A DNA stretch of 64,000 nucleotides from NCBI GenBank assembly GCA_958417225.1, contig CATZCM010000002.1:1-64000 (forward strand), written 5' to 3'. The position numbers were made by a program, and so were the translations under genes. Shown piece after piece: positions 26,873 through 35,865 of this stretch. This DNA is from an uncultured Eubacteriales bacterium. GTDB lineage: Bacteria; Bacillota; Clostridia; Oscillospirales; Acutalibacteraceae. The notes beneath the pieces are model-generated. The model saw only the letters and a program-made list of their open reading frames with translations. It was not told the origin of the DNA and searched no databases. Position 1 is the stretch's first letter. Every line of letters starts with the position of its first letter.

Positions 26873-29800
26873 TTAGTAATTGTTAAGAGATATACTGTTT
26901 CCGAGATAAATTGAGTATATTATGCATTCTTTCACGCCTTTTTTCAGGCATTGTTCAAGAGCAATTTTATATAAATTCAGCTGTTCACCGTATCGTTTTA
27001 CTAATTCATCCATTGACTTAACCTTATCTGTTTTATAATCTACTATAATATATTCTCCATTTTCTTCGAAGGCACAATCAATTGCACCCTGAAGGATGAT
27101 ATTATCATCATAAGTACTTAGTGACGGATCGAGGTCTTTCGGTAGTATGTTGATTGTAAATCGAAATTCTCTAAGGACGTTATTAGATGATAGTAATCTG
27201 TCCATGAGTGGACTTTGAAACAAAACATTTAATCGATCAATATCCATAGCGTTCGCTTGCTCAAGTGTTAAAAATCCGTTATTTTTTAAATTATCTACAT
27301 GTTCTTTTACGTTTAATTTTGCTTTCTTAAAGTCAGAATATTGCATAAACAAATGTAATGCAGTTCCTTTTTCTGCAGCGGTAAGTCCTCCTTCGTATAA
27401 AAAAGATGGACGTTTCATAGTTGGGTTTGAAGACGGGGTATTTTTTGCCGCAAGATCCGATACGGAAATTTTTGCAGGAACATTACAAATTTTCGCATAC
27501 GGATATTGGTAATTAAATCTATTTAAAATTTCATCCGGAATGTCTTGAGCATCGGAGATTTCATTTTGACTTAAGGGATCCAGAGTTTCACTAGGGGGAT
27601 CAACTTTTAAAATATCAAAGTCACATTTGGATTTATCCTCAAGGGCAATATCGTCGTATATGTTTGCTGCGTTTCTAAATTTATGTGCCATCGGGTGGCG
27701 AAGTGATGTGTACAATATCCATTCTGAAAATGATGATGCACTTAATATTGTTTGGGGTGATAGTATTTCATCTTCAAGAGCAATTTTATATGCAATTTGT
27801 GATAGTTTTTTTGAGACATTCTTAAATGATGAGATTAAGTAAAGTTTTTCTTTGGCACGAGTCATTGCTACATACAGTATACGAAGCTCTTCAGACAAAT
27901 TTTCGTGTTCAGTCATCATTGCAATAGCATCTCTTGTAAAATTTTCGAAATATACAAATGAATTTGGTTCTTTAGTACGAAGGCCAACTCCCAATTCAGG
28001 GTGAATTAGGAGGTCAGATTTATCTTTATTAAATCTTCTTGCACAATTTGCGATAAAACACACTGGGAACTCGAGTCCTTTTGACCGATGAATACTCATT
28101 ACTTTTACCACATTTGCAAATTCTGAGATAACATTTGGAGATGTAAGGTCAGAGTTGTTTTCTTGCATTCTATCGATAAATCGTATGAAATCAGATAAAT
28201 TTTTATATCCGTAATTTTCATATGATTTCGCGTGTTTTGCAAACATTTTAAGATTTGTTTCTCGTGTTTCACCTTCGGGCAATGCACTCATTATTTCACA
28301 TATACTAGTTTTTTCAAAAATAGTGTTTATTAGTTCAGAGCATGACATAATGGACGCTAATCTCCGATATTCGTCCATTTCATCGAGGAATTTTTGAAAT
28401 CTACCATCACTGCTTTGTTTTGCATATTCACGTAGAGCAAAATAAATTGGAACATCATTATTTGTGAGTCGGACCTTTGCTAAATCATCAGACGTAAATG
28501 CAAAAATTGAACTCATCATTGTTGCGACGAGAGGGATATCTTGGATTGGATTGTCCACTACGCGCAGGAGTGAAACAATACTTGAAATTTCTGTTGTATC
28601 AAAAAAATTTCCACCCACATCAGACCATGCAGGTATTCCGTGGAGTTTAAGAAGTTCAGTGAATTTTTTTGCATGTAAGTTTGCACTTCGTAAAAGCACG
28701 CAAAAATCTTTATATTGAATAGGTCTTAATGTGCCATCTGTATCTGTGACGCATTCCTTTTCACTTATCTTTTTGGAAATTATGTTTGCGATGTGTAGTG
28801 CTTCTACTTCATCCATGTCAGAAGAGAATGAATCATTTAAATCCAAAATATGAATTATTGCATCATTGGATTGATTTTCCGGGAATTTTGCACAGGCGAC
28901 TAAATTCTCCTCTTTTGCATAATCAAGTCCACCTACACTTGTGATCATTAATTGCTTGAACATAAAATTAACTATTTCAGTTACACCTTCACGGCTACGG
29001 AAGTTTGAATCTAAGATAATTTTTGAGGGATATTCGTCTTTTTTGGGATCGTATTTTTTATACTTATTTTTGCGTCGTAAAAATATCTGAGGCATTGCTT
29101 GACGAAATCCGTATATACTTTGTTTCACATCGCCAACAACGAAAAGATTTTGTTCATCGCGTGAAACTGCCCTAAAAATTAAATCTTGAGTTTCGTTGGT
29201 ATCTTGGTACTCGTCTACCATAACTTCGTCAAAATTTTTCGAAAGATCTATGGCGGTCTGTGATTTAACTATTTGATCTTCAGATAGTTCAGTTAAAAGT
29301 TCAACTGCAAGATGTTCCAGGTCGTTAAAATCCAAAACATTTTTTTCTTGTTTAATTTTAAGGAATTCCTCATCGAAGCATTGGACTACGTCAAACAGTT
29401 TTGCAATAACAGAACTAAGTATTTGTAAGTCATTCTTGCAATCTTGTTCGGTACCAGAAAAAAGTTTTTTTAGCATGGAGATGTAATCTTTTACGTCAGA
29501 GCGCATTGTGGCAATTGAAAGTTTTATTGGATGATCAGAGTAACCCTTCGGAGTAACCAACCTTGAAAATGAAATTTTTTCTAAACTTAATTTTAATTTA
29601 TCTCGGGATCCAATGTCAATACTTTGTAGATTTGAAATATCTTCCTCTAAAATGCGTTGCATAGATGATTTTAATTTATCTTCACGTTGCATAAGTCCTA
29701 TGGCCTTTTCTTCAAGCGCTACGCAAAAATCTATAGTAGATTTAGCATGAGATAGCAATATCATCTCCCAAGGAGTTTTATTTATATTCACAGAACTGGA

Positions 29801-30400
29801 GTAATATGCAATTTTTTCTTGCATCCACTTTTTAGGGTACGGGTATGCCATAATGAAGTTATGAAGTTGTTTAATAACATCAACTAATTTTTTATCATTT
29901 TTTCCGTTTGAGAAAGTTTCAACGAGCATTGTAAAATCTGTTGAATTTTCAGAATAATATTTTTCTAGTACTTTATTGATTGCATCTGATTTCATTAAGA
30001 TTAATTCACTAGAATCTGCAATACGAAAATCAGGAGATATATTGAGTCTGAAGAAATTTTCTCTGATGAGGTCGTTACAGAAACTATGTATAGTGCTTAT
30101 GTGTGCTTGTCCAAGTAAAAGTTGTTGACGTTCTAAGTGTAAGTTAGATGGGTCTTCTGCAAGCATTTTTGATAATTTCATCAAAATACGGTCACGCATT
30201 TGTGCTGCAGCCGCATTAGTAAATGTGACAATTAACAGCCTATCTGCATCAGTTGGATCATTTGGGTCTGTTAACCTTTCAATTACACGCTGAACTAGAA
30301 CGGCGGTTTTTCCCGATCCGGCTGCTGCAGATACGAGTATACTGCCATTTCGAGCCGAAATCGCATTTTGTTGGTTTTGTGTCCACTTAGGGTCCGACAT
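26873..30400 (-). CDS. addA: ATP-dependent helicase/nuclease subunit A
   Basis: 1175 aa, the usual size for AddA. It is a UvrD-type helicase fused to a RecB-type nuclease that processes double-strand breaks for recombination. Visible motifs are Walker A A-A-A-G-S-G-K-T (25-32), D-E-Y-Q-D-T-N, G-D-V-K-Q-S-I-Y-G-F-R, the S-I-H-R-S-K-G-L-E-F-P motif, and the C-terminal nuclease G-A-I-D-C-A-F-E and V-D-Y-K-T-D-K. The start follows AGGAGG. The partner addB is normally the gene immediately upstream; here the upstream gene is a small membrane protein and no addB lies in the window. Confidence 0.95.
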   Translation of the reverse strand: MSDPKWTQNQQNAISARNGSILVSAAAGSGKTAVLVQRVIERLTDPNDPTDADRLLIVTFTNAAAAQMRDRILMKLSKMLAEDPSNLHLERQQLLLGQAHISTIHSFCNDLIRENFFRLNISPDFRIADSSELILMKSDAINKVLEKYYSENSTDFTMLVETFSNGKNDKKLVDVIKQLHNFIMAYPYPKKWMQEKIAYYSSSVNINKTPWEMILLSHAKSTIDFCVALEEKAIGLMQREDKLKSSMQRILEEDISNLQSIDIGSRDKLKLSLEKISFSRLVTPKGYSDHPIKLSIATMRSDVKDYISMLKKLFSGTEQDCKNDLQILSSVIAKLFDVVQCFDEEFLKIKQEKNVLDFNDLEHLAVELLTELSEDQIVKSQTAIDLSKNFDEVMVDEYQDTNETQDLIFRAVSRDEQNLFVVGDVKQSIYGFRQAMPQIFLRRKNKYKKYDPKKDEYPSKIILDSNFRSREGVTEIVNFMFKQLMITSVGGLDYAKEENLVACAKFPENQSNDAIIHILDLNDSFSSDMDEVEALHIANIISKKISEKECVTDTDGTLRPIQYKDFCVLLRSANLHAKKFTELLKLHGIPAWSDVGGNFFDTTEISSIVSLLRVVDNPIQDIPLVATMMSSIFAFTSDDLAKVRLTNNDVPIYFALREYAKQSSDGRFQKFLDEMDEYRRLASIMSCSELINTIFEKTSICEIMSALPEGETRETNLKMFAKHAKSYENYGYKNLSDFIRFIDRMQENNSDLTSPNVISEFANVVKVMSIHRSKGLEFPVCFIANCARRFNKDKSDLLIHPELGVGLRTKEPNSFVYFENFTRDAIAMMTEHENLSEELRILYVAMTRAKEKLYLISSFKNVSKKLSQIAYKIALEDEILSPQTILSASSFSEWILYTSLRHPMAHKFRNAANIYDDIALEDKSKCDFDILKVDPPSETLDPLSQNEISDAQDIPDEILNRFNYQYPYAKICNVPAKISVSDLAAKNTPSSNPTMKRPSFLYEGGLTAAEKGTALHLFMQYSDFKKAKLNVKEHVDNLKNNGFLTLEQANAMDIDRLNVLFQSPLMDRLLSSNNVLREFRFTINILPKDLDPSLSTYDDNIILQGAIDCAFEENGEYIIVDYKTDKVKSMDELVKRYGEQLNLYKIALEQCLKKGVKECIIYSIYLGNSISLNNY

Positions 30401-30411
30401 TTTATTCCTCC

Positions 30412-30447
30412 TAAAAATTCACACCTGAATCGAAATCAGGTGTGAAT
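30412..30447 (-). terminator. Terminator between the small membrane protein and addA
   Basis: ATTCACACCTGA and TCAGGTGTGAAT form a perfect 12-bp stem; on the minus strand it is followed by TTTTTAGG, so the T tract runs into the addA ribosome site. It should cut addA off from the upstream gene or lower its expression. Confidence 0.8.
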
Positions 30448-30469
30448 AGTGATTGTTTAACAATTTTAT

Positions 30470-30973
30470 TTAAGTAAAAAGGCTTACAATGTATGGGATT
30501 ATATAGCAAATAATTGACATAACCAAGGAAGCTGTTGCAACCCCAGCTAGTATTGAAATTATTGCATCACGTATTTTCATTTTAAGTAAAGCTGCAATAA
30601 GTGCTCCAGTCCATGCCCCTGTACCGGGAAGAGGGATTGCCACAAAAAGAAAGAGTCCAAATTTTTCGTATTTAAGTACGGATTTTGCTTTTTGGTGAGC
30701 TTTTTGTTCCATTTTGTCAACGAACTTGACAAGACGGGTGTTTTTTAACCATCCGAATATTTTATTTATGAATAGTAAAATAAATGGAATGGGTAGTAAA
30801 TTCCCAATAACACAAATAATATTTGCGGGGATCCAGTGAACTCCGAGCAGTTTAGCCGCGATAATTCCACCACGTAGTTCTAAGACAGGGAATAATGAGA
30901 TAATAAAAATAACTACTTCTGGTGGTAAAAAATTTTTTAAAAAGTCTGACATGCTTTGGATAATTGAATCCAT
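30470..30973 (-). CDS. Small multidrug-export-family membrane protein (COG2426)
   Basis: 167 aa with four or five membrane helices. The motif S-L-F-P-V-L-E-L-R-G-G-I near residue 27 and P-L-P-G-T-G-A-W-T-G near residue 115 are typical of the Sm_multidrug_ex (PF06695) family. The name comes from weak evidence in the family and the true function is not settled. Start ATG 30973 follows AGGAGG. It lies between rpmB and addA and has its own terminator. Confidence 0.85.
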   Translation of the reverse strand: MDSIIQSMSDFLKNFLPPEVVIFIISLFPVLELRGGIIAAKLLGVHWIPANIICVIGNLLPIPFILLFINKIFGWLKNTRLVKFVDKMEQKAHQKAKSVLKYEKFGLFLFVAIPLPGTGAWTGALIAALLKMKIRDAIISILAGVATASLVMSIICYIIPYIVSLFT

Positions 30974-30994
30974 AAAAAACCTCCTAAGAGTAAT

Positions 30995-31031
30995 AAAAGC
31001 GCTCGGAAATTTTTTTATTCCGAGACGCTTT
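30995..31031 (-). terminator. Terminator of rpmB
   Basis: AAAAGCG.CTCGGAA and TTCCGAG.CGCTTTT pair around an A/T loop, with T-rich sequence after the stem on the minus strand, 22 bases past the rpmB stop. Confidence 0.75.
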
Positions 31032-31052
31032 TACACGATTTTATCTTGCGAT

Positions 31053-31241
31053 TTAGACGGCTCTTTCCACTTTACCAGAACGCAAACAGCGAGTACATGT
31101 GTATATTCTCTTAGGTGTACCATTTACGATAGCCCGCACTCTTTTAATATTGGGCTTCCATGTTCTGTTTGATCTTCTGTGTGAATGAGAAACTTTTATA
31201 CCAAAGGTCACGCCTTTTCCGCATATTTCACACTTTGCCAT
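31053..31241 (-). CDS. rpmB: 50S ribosomal protein L28 (zinc-type)
   Basis: 62 aa, with the zinc ribbon C-x-x-C (M-A-K-C-E-I-C-G-K) and C-T-R-C near the C-terminus, the complete four-cysteine form. Part of the large ribosomal subunit. Start ATG 31241 follows GGGAGGTG. Single gene with its own promoter and terminator, as is usual in Clostridia. Confidence 0.97.
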   Translation of the reverse strand: MAKCEICGKGVTFGIKVSHSHRRSNRTWKPNIKRVRAIVNGTPKRIYTCTRCLRSGKVERAV

Positions 31242-31280
31242 ACATGAGCACCTCCCTTAGTCTTCATAGGCATTATCTTT

Positions 31281-31309
31281 ATGATACCATATTTCTATTG
31301 TGATTTCAA
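31281..31309 (-). promoter_or_regulatory. Promoter of rpmB
   Basis: On the minus strand TTGAAA and TATCAT are separated by 17 bases, about 40 bases upstream of the start codon. Confidence 0.55.
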
Positions 31310-31556
31310 GTATAAATTTTATTTTTCCAAAAAAAATTGTAGGTTTGAAATTGAAATGTTACGTAAAAAGAAGTATCGTATAGCTAAATTCGTGTTGTCG
31401 TAGAAAATTTAAAAGAAAAACTTATATTTGCAGTTCACAAAGATGATGAAAAAAGTGTTGGGATCTGAGTTTTTTAATTAGCCAAAATGCATGTTGTGGA
31501 CGTTAGTGTATGCAACATGAAAAATAACAAACTTAGTCTATTTGATCAGCGTACAT
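31310..31556. other. Intergenic stretch, no gene seen
   Basis: AT-rich sequence between rpmB and the spo0A terminator. A small inverted pair CATGTTG/CAACATG lies near 31488-31522; nothing else stands out. Confidence 0.35.
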
Positions 31557-31595
31557 AAAAAAATCCTCAAACTAAATAAGTTCTACTTAGTTTGA
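31557..31595 (-). terminator. Terminator of spo0A
   Basis: On the minus strand TCAAACTAA pairs with TTAGTTTGA, extended by TAAG/CTTA-like bases, followed by GGATTTTTTT. It lies 27 bases past the stop codon. Confidence 0.75.
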
Positions 31596-31621
31596 AGAAA
31601 CATTGTTTGAACAAAAAGTTT

Positions 31622-32401
31622 TTAACTAGCAGTTTTCATGTGTAATCTTAGTTTATCGCTTATCATTGCAATAAATTCACTGTTTGTTGGTTTTCCACGA
31701 TCATTATGGATAGTGTAACCAAAATAAGAATTTAGCACGTCAACATCGCCCCTATCCCAAGCAACTTCAATCGCATGTCGAATAGCGCGTTCTACACGAG
31801 AAGACGTGGTATTAAATTCTTTTGCAACGGATGGATATAGCTGCTTTGTAATAGAATTTATTATTTCCGGAGTTTCTACAGCCATTATGATAGATTTACG
31901 CAGATAGTGGTATCCTTTTATGTGTGCTGGAACACCAATTTGATGTAGTATTTCGGTAACATTTAGTTCTATATTGGTTGGAGAAATTTCACTGATAGTT
32001 TTAATAATATCATTTGAAGGAAGTGCATGGTTGGTTATAGTTACGATACATTCGGCCAGGTTTTTAATGTCGAAAGGCTTTAGTACAAAGTAGGAAGCGC
32101 CAGCTGTCATAATTTCTTTTTCTAGAGTGTCGTTGTTGAAAGTGGAAACTACGATAAAAGCGGGTAAAGATGTGTGTAAAACCTTTTGAGCTGTTCGTAT
32201 TACTCCAAGAGCATCAATTTTTGGCATAAATAGATTAAGTAAAACTACGTCATATTGATGTGTTTCAATGCAATTAATTACATATGCACCATCCTTAGGA
32301 CAAAGAGTTACTTCAAAGCCTTGATCTTTGAGAAATGTGATTTTCTCTGGACCAAATTCTACAGGGTCTTCTGCGATTAACAGTTTTAAATTGTTTTTCA
32401 T
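31622..32401 (-). CDS. spo0A: Sporulation master regulator Spo0A with Asn in place of the phospho-Asp
   Basis: 259 aa, close to the usual length. The C-terminal DNA-binding domain (about 140-259) is strongly conserved: [19 protein letters not shown] and [10 protein letters not shown] match Bacillus Spo0A almost residue for residue. The receiver is degenerate: B. subtilis has V-L-D56-I-I-M-P, here the frame reads L-L-N56-L-F-M-P (codon AAT), the acidic pocket is E11-D12 and the switch Thr region is V-V-S-T-F. The K-P-F-D lysine is kept. Known biology: phosphorylation of Asp56 drives dimerisation and sporulation. Inference: this protein is not controlled by a normal phosphorelay and may be constitutive or retuned. 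The gene lies 97 bases after spoIVB, the normal clostridial order. Confidence 0.95.
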   Translation of the reverse strand: MKNNLKLLIAEDPVEFGPEKITFLKDQGFEVTLCPKDGAYVINCIETHQYDVVLLNLFMPKIDALGVIRTAQKVLHTSLPAFIVVSTFNNDTLEKEIMTAGASYFVLKPFDIKNLAECIVTITNHALPSNDIIKTISEISPTNIELNVTEILHQIGVPAHIKGYHYLRKSIIMAVETPEIINSITKQLYPSVAKEFNTTSSRVERAIRHAIEVAWDRGDVDVLNSYFGYTIHNDRGKPTNSEFIAMISDKLRLHMKTAS

Positions 32402-32436
32402 GATCTATCCTCCATTAACATTTTGTTGCAATCAAA

Positions 32437-32465
32437 ATAATACCATAAAATGTAAATTATATCAA
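32437..32465 (-). promoter_or_regulatory. Sigma-A-type promoter of spo0A
   Basis: TTGATA and TATTAT with a 17-base gap on the minus strand between spoIVB and spo0A. I see no TGTCGAA-type Spo0A box in the 97-base gap, so autoregulation is not evident. Confidence 0.55.
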
Positions 32466-32498
32466 GCTGCATTTCATAAGATTGTAGCAATAGACAAA

Positions 32499-33755
32499 TT
32501 ACGCGGCATTAGGAGTAGGATCAATTGATATATTTTTACAATTTTGTAACATCGTCTCAGCAAAGATCGCATATCCTCTTTTTGGGTTGTTTACGAAGAC
32601 GTGAGTTACTGCCCCAATAATTTTGCCATCACATATAATAGGGCTTCCACTCATTCCTTGGACGATTCCTCCGGTTTGGGATAGTAACTTTTCATCGGTG
32701 ATTTCAATAATCATATTTTTAGTTGGTGATTTGTGGTCGTAATTTATGCTGACTATATTAAGGTTGTATATTTGTGGAGTATTATCGGAAATTGAAGTTA
32801 TTACTTGGGCAGGTCCTGGTTTAATTTGGTGTTTCATCGCGATGGGTAGACTTTCATTGAGATGCGTTGGTGAAGCGGTGAATGTTCCGTACACTCCGAA
32901 ATTTGTGTTCTGTGAAAGTGTTCCTATGGACTTATTACTATCAAATTTTCCCCTTAATTCACCTGGAATGCCGCGTTTTCCGGCTCTTATGCCAGTGATA
33001 GATGCATTTACTATTTCTCCGTGAGATAATGGAAGGAGTTCCTGAGTGTCGATGTCACAGATTCCATGTCCAAGTCCAGCAAAAATTTTACTTTGTGGAT
33101 CGAAAAATGTAAGCATACCTATACCAGCGGAGCTATCACGTACCCACATACCGACTTTATAGGTGTTGTCCTGTTCGGATTTTATAGGTTGAAGCGTAGT
33201 ATCAAATTCCGAATCAGTTCTTTTTACATGGATATCCAATAGATCTCCGTTGCTTTTTTCTACGATTTTTGCCATTTCCTCGTTTGAGTGGACGGCGGTA
33301 TTATTTACACTTATTATGACATCACCTTTTTTTATACCTGCGTTTTTTGCGGGGTTAGATGTGCCGTTAGTAGTCTTTACATCAGACAATGCGACGACTA
33401 ACACTCCCTCTGTAAAGATTTTGATGCCAAATGGAGTACCACATGGAATAGCCCTTGCCTCATCTATTATATTTACTTGCACTTCTTTTATGGGGATGCA
33501 GTTTAAAAGTAAAACTCGTGCTGGGTAGCGATTTTTTGCTGATGTTAAATTCGAGGTGAATGTGCTTTTTGGGGATTCTTTTATAGAAAAAAAGCTTCCA
33601 GCAGTAATTTCGTTTTTTTCTGTTATGGTATACGAATCGGGGAATTTTATATTTAAACATGAGCATAGTACTAAAATTGGTACTGCTATTATTGTTAAGG
33701 CAAGAGTGAAGTGTTTAATAGTTTTGCAAACTTTGTAATTTATTGAGTGTTTCAT
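32499..33755 (-). CDS. spoIVB: SpoIVB peptidase
   Basis: 418 aa from the ATG at 33755, which follows AAGAGGTGAT; the longer frame has no such site. An N-terminal membrane anchor (about 16-33) is followed by a PDZ domain (about 115-180, with G-I-K-K-G-D-V-I) and an S55 serine peptidase domain: His230 in A-G-L-G-H-G-I and the Ser in G-M-S-G-S-P (367-372). In sporulating bacteria it is made in the forespore and cuts SpoIVFA so that pro-sigma-K is processed in the mother cell. All catalytic parts look intact although the neighbouring Spo0A has lost its phosphorylation site. The usual upstream recN is not here. Confidence 0.95.
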   Translation of the reverse strand: MKHSINYKVCKTIKHFTLALTIIAVPILVLCSCLNIKFPDSYTITEKNEITAGSFFSIKESPKSTFTSNLTSAKNRYPARVLLLNCIPIKEVQVNIIDEARAIPCGTPFGIKIFTEGVLVVALSDVKTTNGTSNPAKNAGIKKGDVIISVNNTAVHSNEEMAKIVEKSNGDLLDIHVKRTDSEFDTTLQPIKSEQDNTYKVGMWVRDSSAGIGMLTFFDPQSKIFAGLGHGICDIDTQELLPLSHGEIVNASITGIRAGKRGIPGELRGKFDSNKSIGTLSQNTNFGVYGTFTASPTHLNESLPIAMKHQIKPGPAQVITSISDNTPQIYNLNIVSINYDHKSPTKNMIIEITDEKLLSQTGGIVQGMSGSPIICDGKIIGAVTHVFVNNPKRGYAIFAETMLQNCKNISIDPTPNAA

Positions 33756-34004
33756 AAAAATATCACCTCTTGTAAAGATATTTCCTTTATAGTTTTGCAA
33801 ATATTTAAGATATTATTTTAATGTAAATATAAACTTTTATGAGTATATTTAGCATTTACATATACAAATGGAGTTGAAAGTGCAATTTGATTATTTGCGT
33901 AATTGAAACAGTATAAATATTAATTTTGACTTTTTTATAGGCATATTTAATTAGATTTTGTTCAAAATAGTTATAAGGTTTTTATAAAATGATATTTTAA
34001 CGTG

Positions 34005-34033
34005 TTGATTTTTTTTTATTTTTATTTTATAAT
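34005..34033 (+). promoter_or_regulatory. Promoter of yqzL-recO
   Basis: TTGATT and TATAAT with a 17-base T-rich gap, about 65 bases ahead of the small ORF start. The stretch 33756-34004 between the divergent spoIVB and this promoter is AT-rich and holds nothing else I can identify. Confidence 0.55.
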
Positions 34034-34100
34034 ACAATCACAGACATCAGATGATTACGGTATAATGAAGGAAAAGAGTAATTTTGATGGAGGTTTTAAT

Positions 34101-34259
34101 ATGGATGCGAAGACGGCGTGGGATAAATTTATACTCACGGGTAGTATATATGATTATTTGCAATATAACTATATAAAGAAAAAAGATAACGAAAAGGAGC
34201 TATTAAAATTTGAAAATAACTACAAGTGGTCTGGTAATTCGAGAACAGACTTTAAGTGA
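34101..34259 (+). CDS. YqzL-like small protein
   Basis: 52 aa from the ATG at 34101 after TGGAGG. The pattern A-W-D-K-F-I-L-T-G-S-I-Y-D-Y-L matches the W-x-x-F-x-x-T-G-x-I-x-x-Y-L core of YqzL proteins, which are encoded just before recO in many Firmicutes. The function is unknown. Its last 50 bases overlap the start of recO, so the two are translationally linked. Confidence 0.7.
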   Translation: MDAKTAWDKFILTGSIYDYLQYNYIKKKDNEKELLKFENNYKWSGNSRTDFK

Positions 34260-34965
34260 AAATGATAGGTTAGTTACAATATTAACGGAAAAGGAGGGTG
34301 TTATAAGGGCTTTTGCAAGATCTGCTAAAAACATGAAAAATAAAATGTTTTCAGGGACACAACTGTTGTGTTACTCTGACTTCAATGTATATAAGGGTAA
34401 GGACAAGTATATAATAAATGAAGCTGATTTAAATAAGGTTTTTTTTAATTTAAGAGATGATATTGTAAAAATTTCGTTAGCACAGTATTTTTGTGAAATA
34501 GCTATGGTGTTACAGCCAAAGCATGAGGAGTCAAAAGATTTTTTACAGTTGATTTTAAATGCGCTTTATTGTATAAGTATGGGAAAGTATTCTAGAGGTA
34601 TTATTAAAAGTGCGGTGGAACTTAGAGCGTCAGCTATAGTTGGGTTCATGCCAAATCTAGTGTGTTGTAGTGGGTGCCACGAGTATAATGCTACTAAAAT
34701 GTACTTTTTTATAGATGAGGGAAAAATTTTGTGTGAGTCGTGTTGCGCAACTGCTTTACGAAATGAAGCAGTTTGTGTAAGTCCGTCAGTGCTTGCAGCT
34801 TTAAGGCATATCCTTTATGCGGAATCTAAAAAGGTGTTTTCTTTTTCTGTCTCAGAGAAATCCTTATCTCAAATTTGTTTTATTACACAAAAATATTTAG
34901 AGCGGCATTCAGGATCGAAATTTAAAACACTTGAGGTTTACAAAGAACTTACGAGTTTTAATTGA
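34210..34965 (+). CDS. recO: DNA repair protein RecO
   Basis: 251 aa. The start is a TTG at 34210, eight bases after AAGGAGC; no ATG fits the N-terminal OB fold. The protein begins with the RecO pattern G-L-V-I-R-E-x-x-x-x-E-N-D-R-L-V-T-I-L-T and has the four-cysteine zinc site C-C-S-G-C and C-E-S-C-C in the C-terminal half. RecO loads RecA with RecR and anneals single strands. Upstream overlap with the YqzL-like ORF is the conserved arrangement. Confidence 0.93.
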   Translation: MKITTSGLVIREQTLSENDRLVTILTEKEGVIRAFARSAKNMKNKMFSGTQLLCYSDFNVYKGKDKYIINEADLNKVFFNLRDDIVKISLAQYFCEIAMVLQPKHEESKDFLQLILNALYCISMGKYSRGIIKSAVELRASAIVGFMPNLVCCSGCHEYNATKMYFFIDEGKILCESCCATALRNEAVCVSPSVLAALRHILYAESKKVFSFSVSEKSLSQICFITQKYLERHSGSKFKTLEVYKELTSFN

Positions 34966-35040
34966 GATTTGTCAGTGCGCACATTATTTTGGCGAAGATA
35001 AGAAATTTTTAATTCAATCAAACAAAATAAAAAAATAGTA

Positions 35041-35069
35041 TTGACAACATAATTCATTTATGATAGAAT
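35041..35069 (+). promoter_or_regulatory. Promoter of the tRNA cluster
   Basis: TTGACA and TAGAAT with a 17-base gap, about 12 bases before the expected start point and 19 bases before the first tRNA. Confidence 0.75.
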
Positions 35070-35087
35070 AAAAACACAGTCGATGAT

Positions 35088-35161
35088 GCGGGTGTAGTTC
35101 AGTGGTAGAACCCCAGCCTTCCAAGCTGGTTGTGTGGGTTCGATTCCCATCACCCGCTCCA
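35088..35161 (+). tRNA. tRNA-Gly (TCC)
   Basis: Acceptor GCGGGTG/CACCCGC, anticodon loop C-T-TCC-A-A, T-loop GGTTCGATTCC and encoded CCA end. Confidence 0.95.
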
Positions 35162-35167
35162 ATTTCT

Positions 35168-35244
35168 GCGCCAATAGCTCAGCAGGATAGAGCAACTGCC
35201 TTCTAAGCAGTAGGCCAGGGGTTCGAATCCCTTTTGGCGCGCCA
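35168..35244 (+). tRNA. tRNA-Arg (TCT)
   Basis: Acceptor GCGCCAA/TTGGCGC, anticodon loop C-T-TCT-A-A, T-loop GTTCGAATCCC and encoded GCCA end. Confidence 0.95.
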
Positions 35245-35249
35245 GATAT

Positions 35250-35327
35250 GGTGGATATAGCTTAGTTGGTTAAAGCGCCAGTTTGTGGCACTGGAGACCG
35301 TGGGTTCGAATCCCTCTATCCACCCCA
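35250..35327 (+). tRNA. tRNA-His (GTG)
   Basis: Anticodon loop T-T-GTG-G-C; the acceptor includes the His-specific extra G at -1 opposite discriminator C (GGTGGATA/TATCCACC), followed by CCA. Confidence 0.95.
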
Positions 35328-35342
35328 CTTATTTACTTGTAA

Positions 35343-35418
35343 TGGGGTGTAGCCAAGCGGTAAGGCAACGGACTTTGACTCCGTCATCTCGCTGGTTCGA
35401 ATCCAGCCATCCCAGCCA
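35343..35418 (+). tRNA. tRNA-Gln (TTG)
   Basis: Acceptor TGGGGTG/CATCCCA with one G-T pair, anticodon loop C-T-TTG-A-C, encoded GCCA end. Confidence 0.95.
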
Positions 35419-35422
35419 TTAT

Positions 35423-35498
35423 GATCCATTAGCTCAGTTGGCAGAGCACTTGACTTTTAATCAAGGTGTCCGGAGTTCGAATCTCCGATGGATCACCA
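35423..35498 (+). tRNA. tRNA-Lys (TTT)
   Basis: Acceptor GATCCAT/ATGGATC, anticodon loop C-T-TTT-A-A, discriminator A and encoded CCA. Confidence 0.95.
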
Positions 35499-35501
35499 AT
35501 A

Positions 35502-35547
35502 TAAGGTCTGTTGTGAGTGAGAAAATCACTTGCAGCAGACCTTAAGT
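35502..35547 (+). terminator. Terminator of the tRNA cluster
   Basis: AAGGTCTG-TGT-AGTGA pairs with TCACT-GCA-CAGACCTT with two mismatches around GAAAA, right after tRNA-Lys. The T tract is weak. The next 200 bases up to the rpmG promoter contain no gene. Confidence 0.65.
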
Positions 35548-35755
35548 TTACCAGTGGCGAGAAGTTGTTGCAAATGTTTTTTTACGATGGCCTATTGGTA
35601 ATTTTCTCATAACTGTAAAGTTTTTTATGTGATAAGTGACATATATCTTCCCATTTGTAAGAGCATATGTCAATATTGATGGTATATTTTATGTTATTGC
35701 TAAAATTTATACTCTGATTTTTTTTGAGAAATTTAATTAATTTGCGCAAAAACAC

Positions 35756-35785
35756 TTGACTAAATCTATTAGCTTGTGTTATAAT
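35756..35785 (+). promoter_or_regulatory. Promoter of rpmG-secE-nusG-rplKA
   Basis: TTGACT and TATAAT with an 18-base gap, about 80 bases before the rpmG start. Confidence 0.7.
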
Positions 35786-35865
35786 AGAAAATACCTCAAG
35801 GAGGTTTATTTTTTGTGCCTAAAGAGGGAGGCTAAATTATTTCCGTATATCGGGAGGTGCCGTGA

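Noticed and set aside
34002..34100. Longer version of the YqzL-like ORF
   Set aside because: The extra N-terminus overlaps the promoter and has no ribosome site; the ATG at 34101 has TGGAGG and begins the family core.
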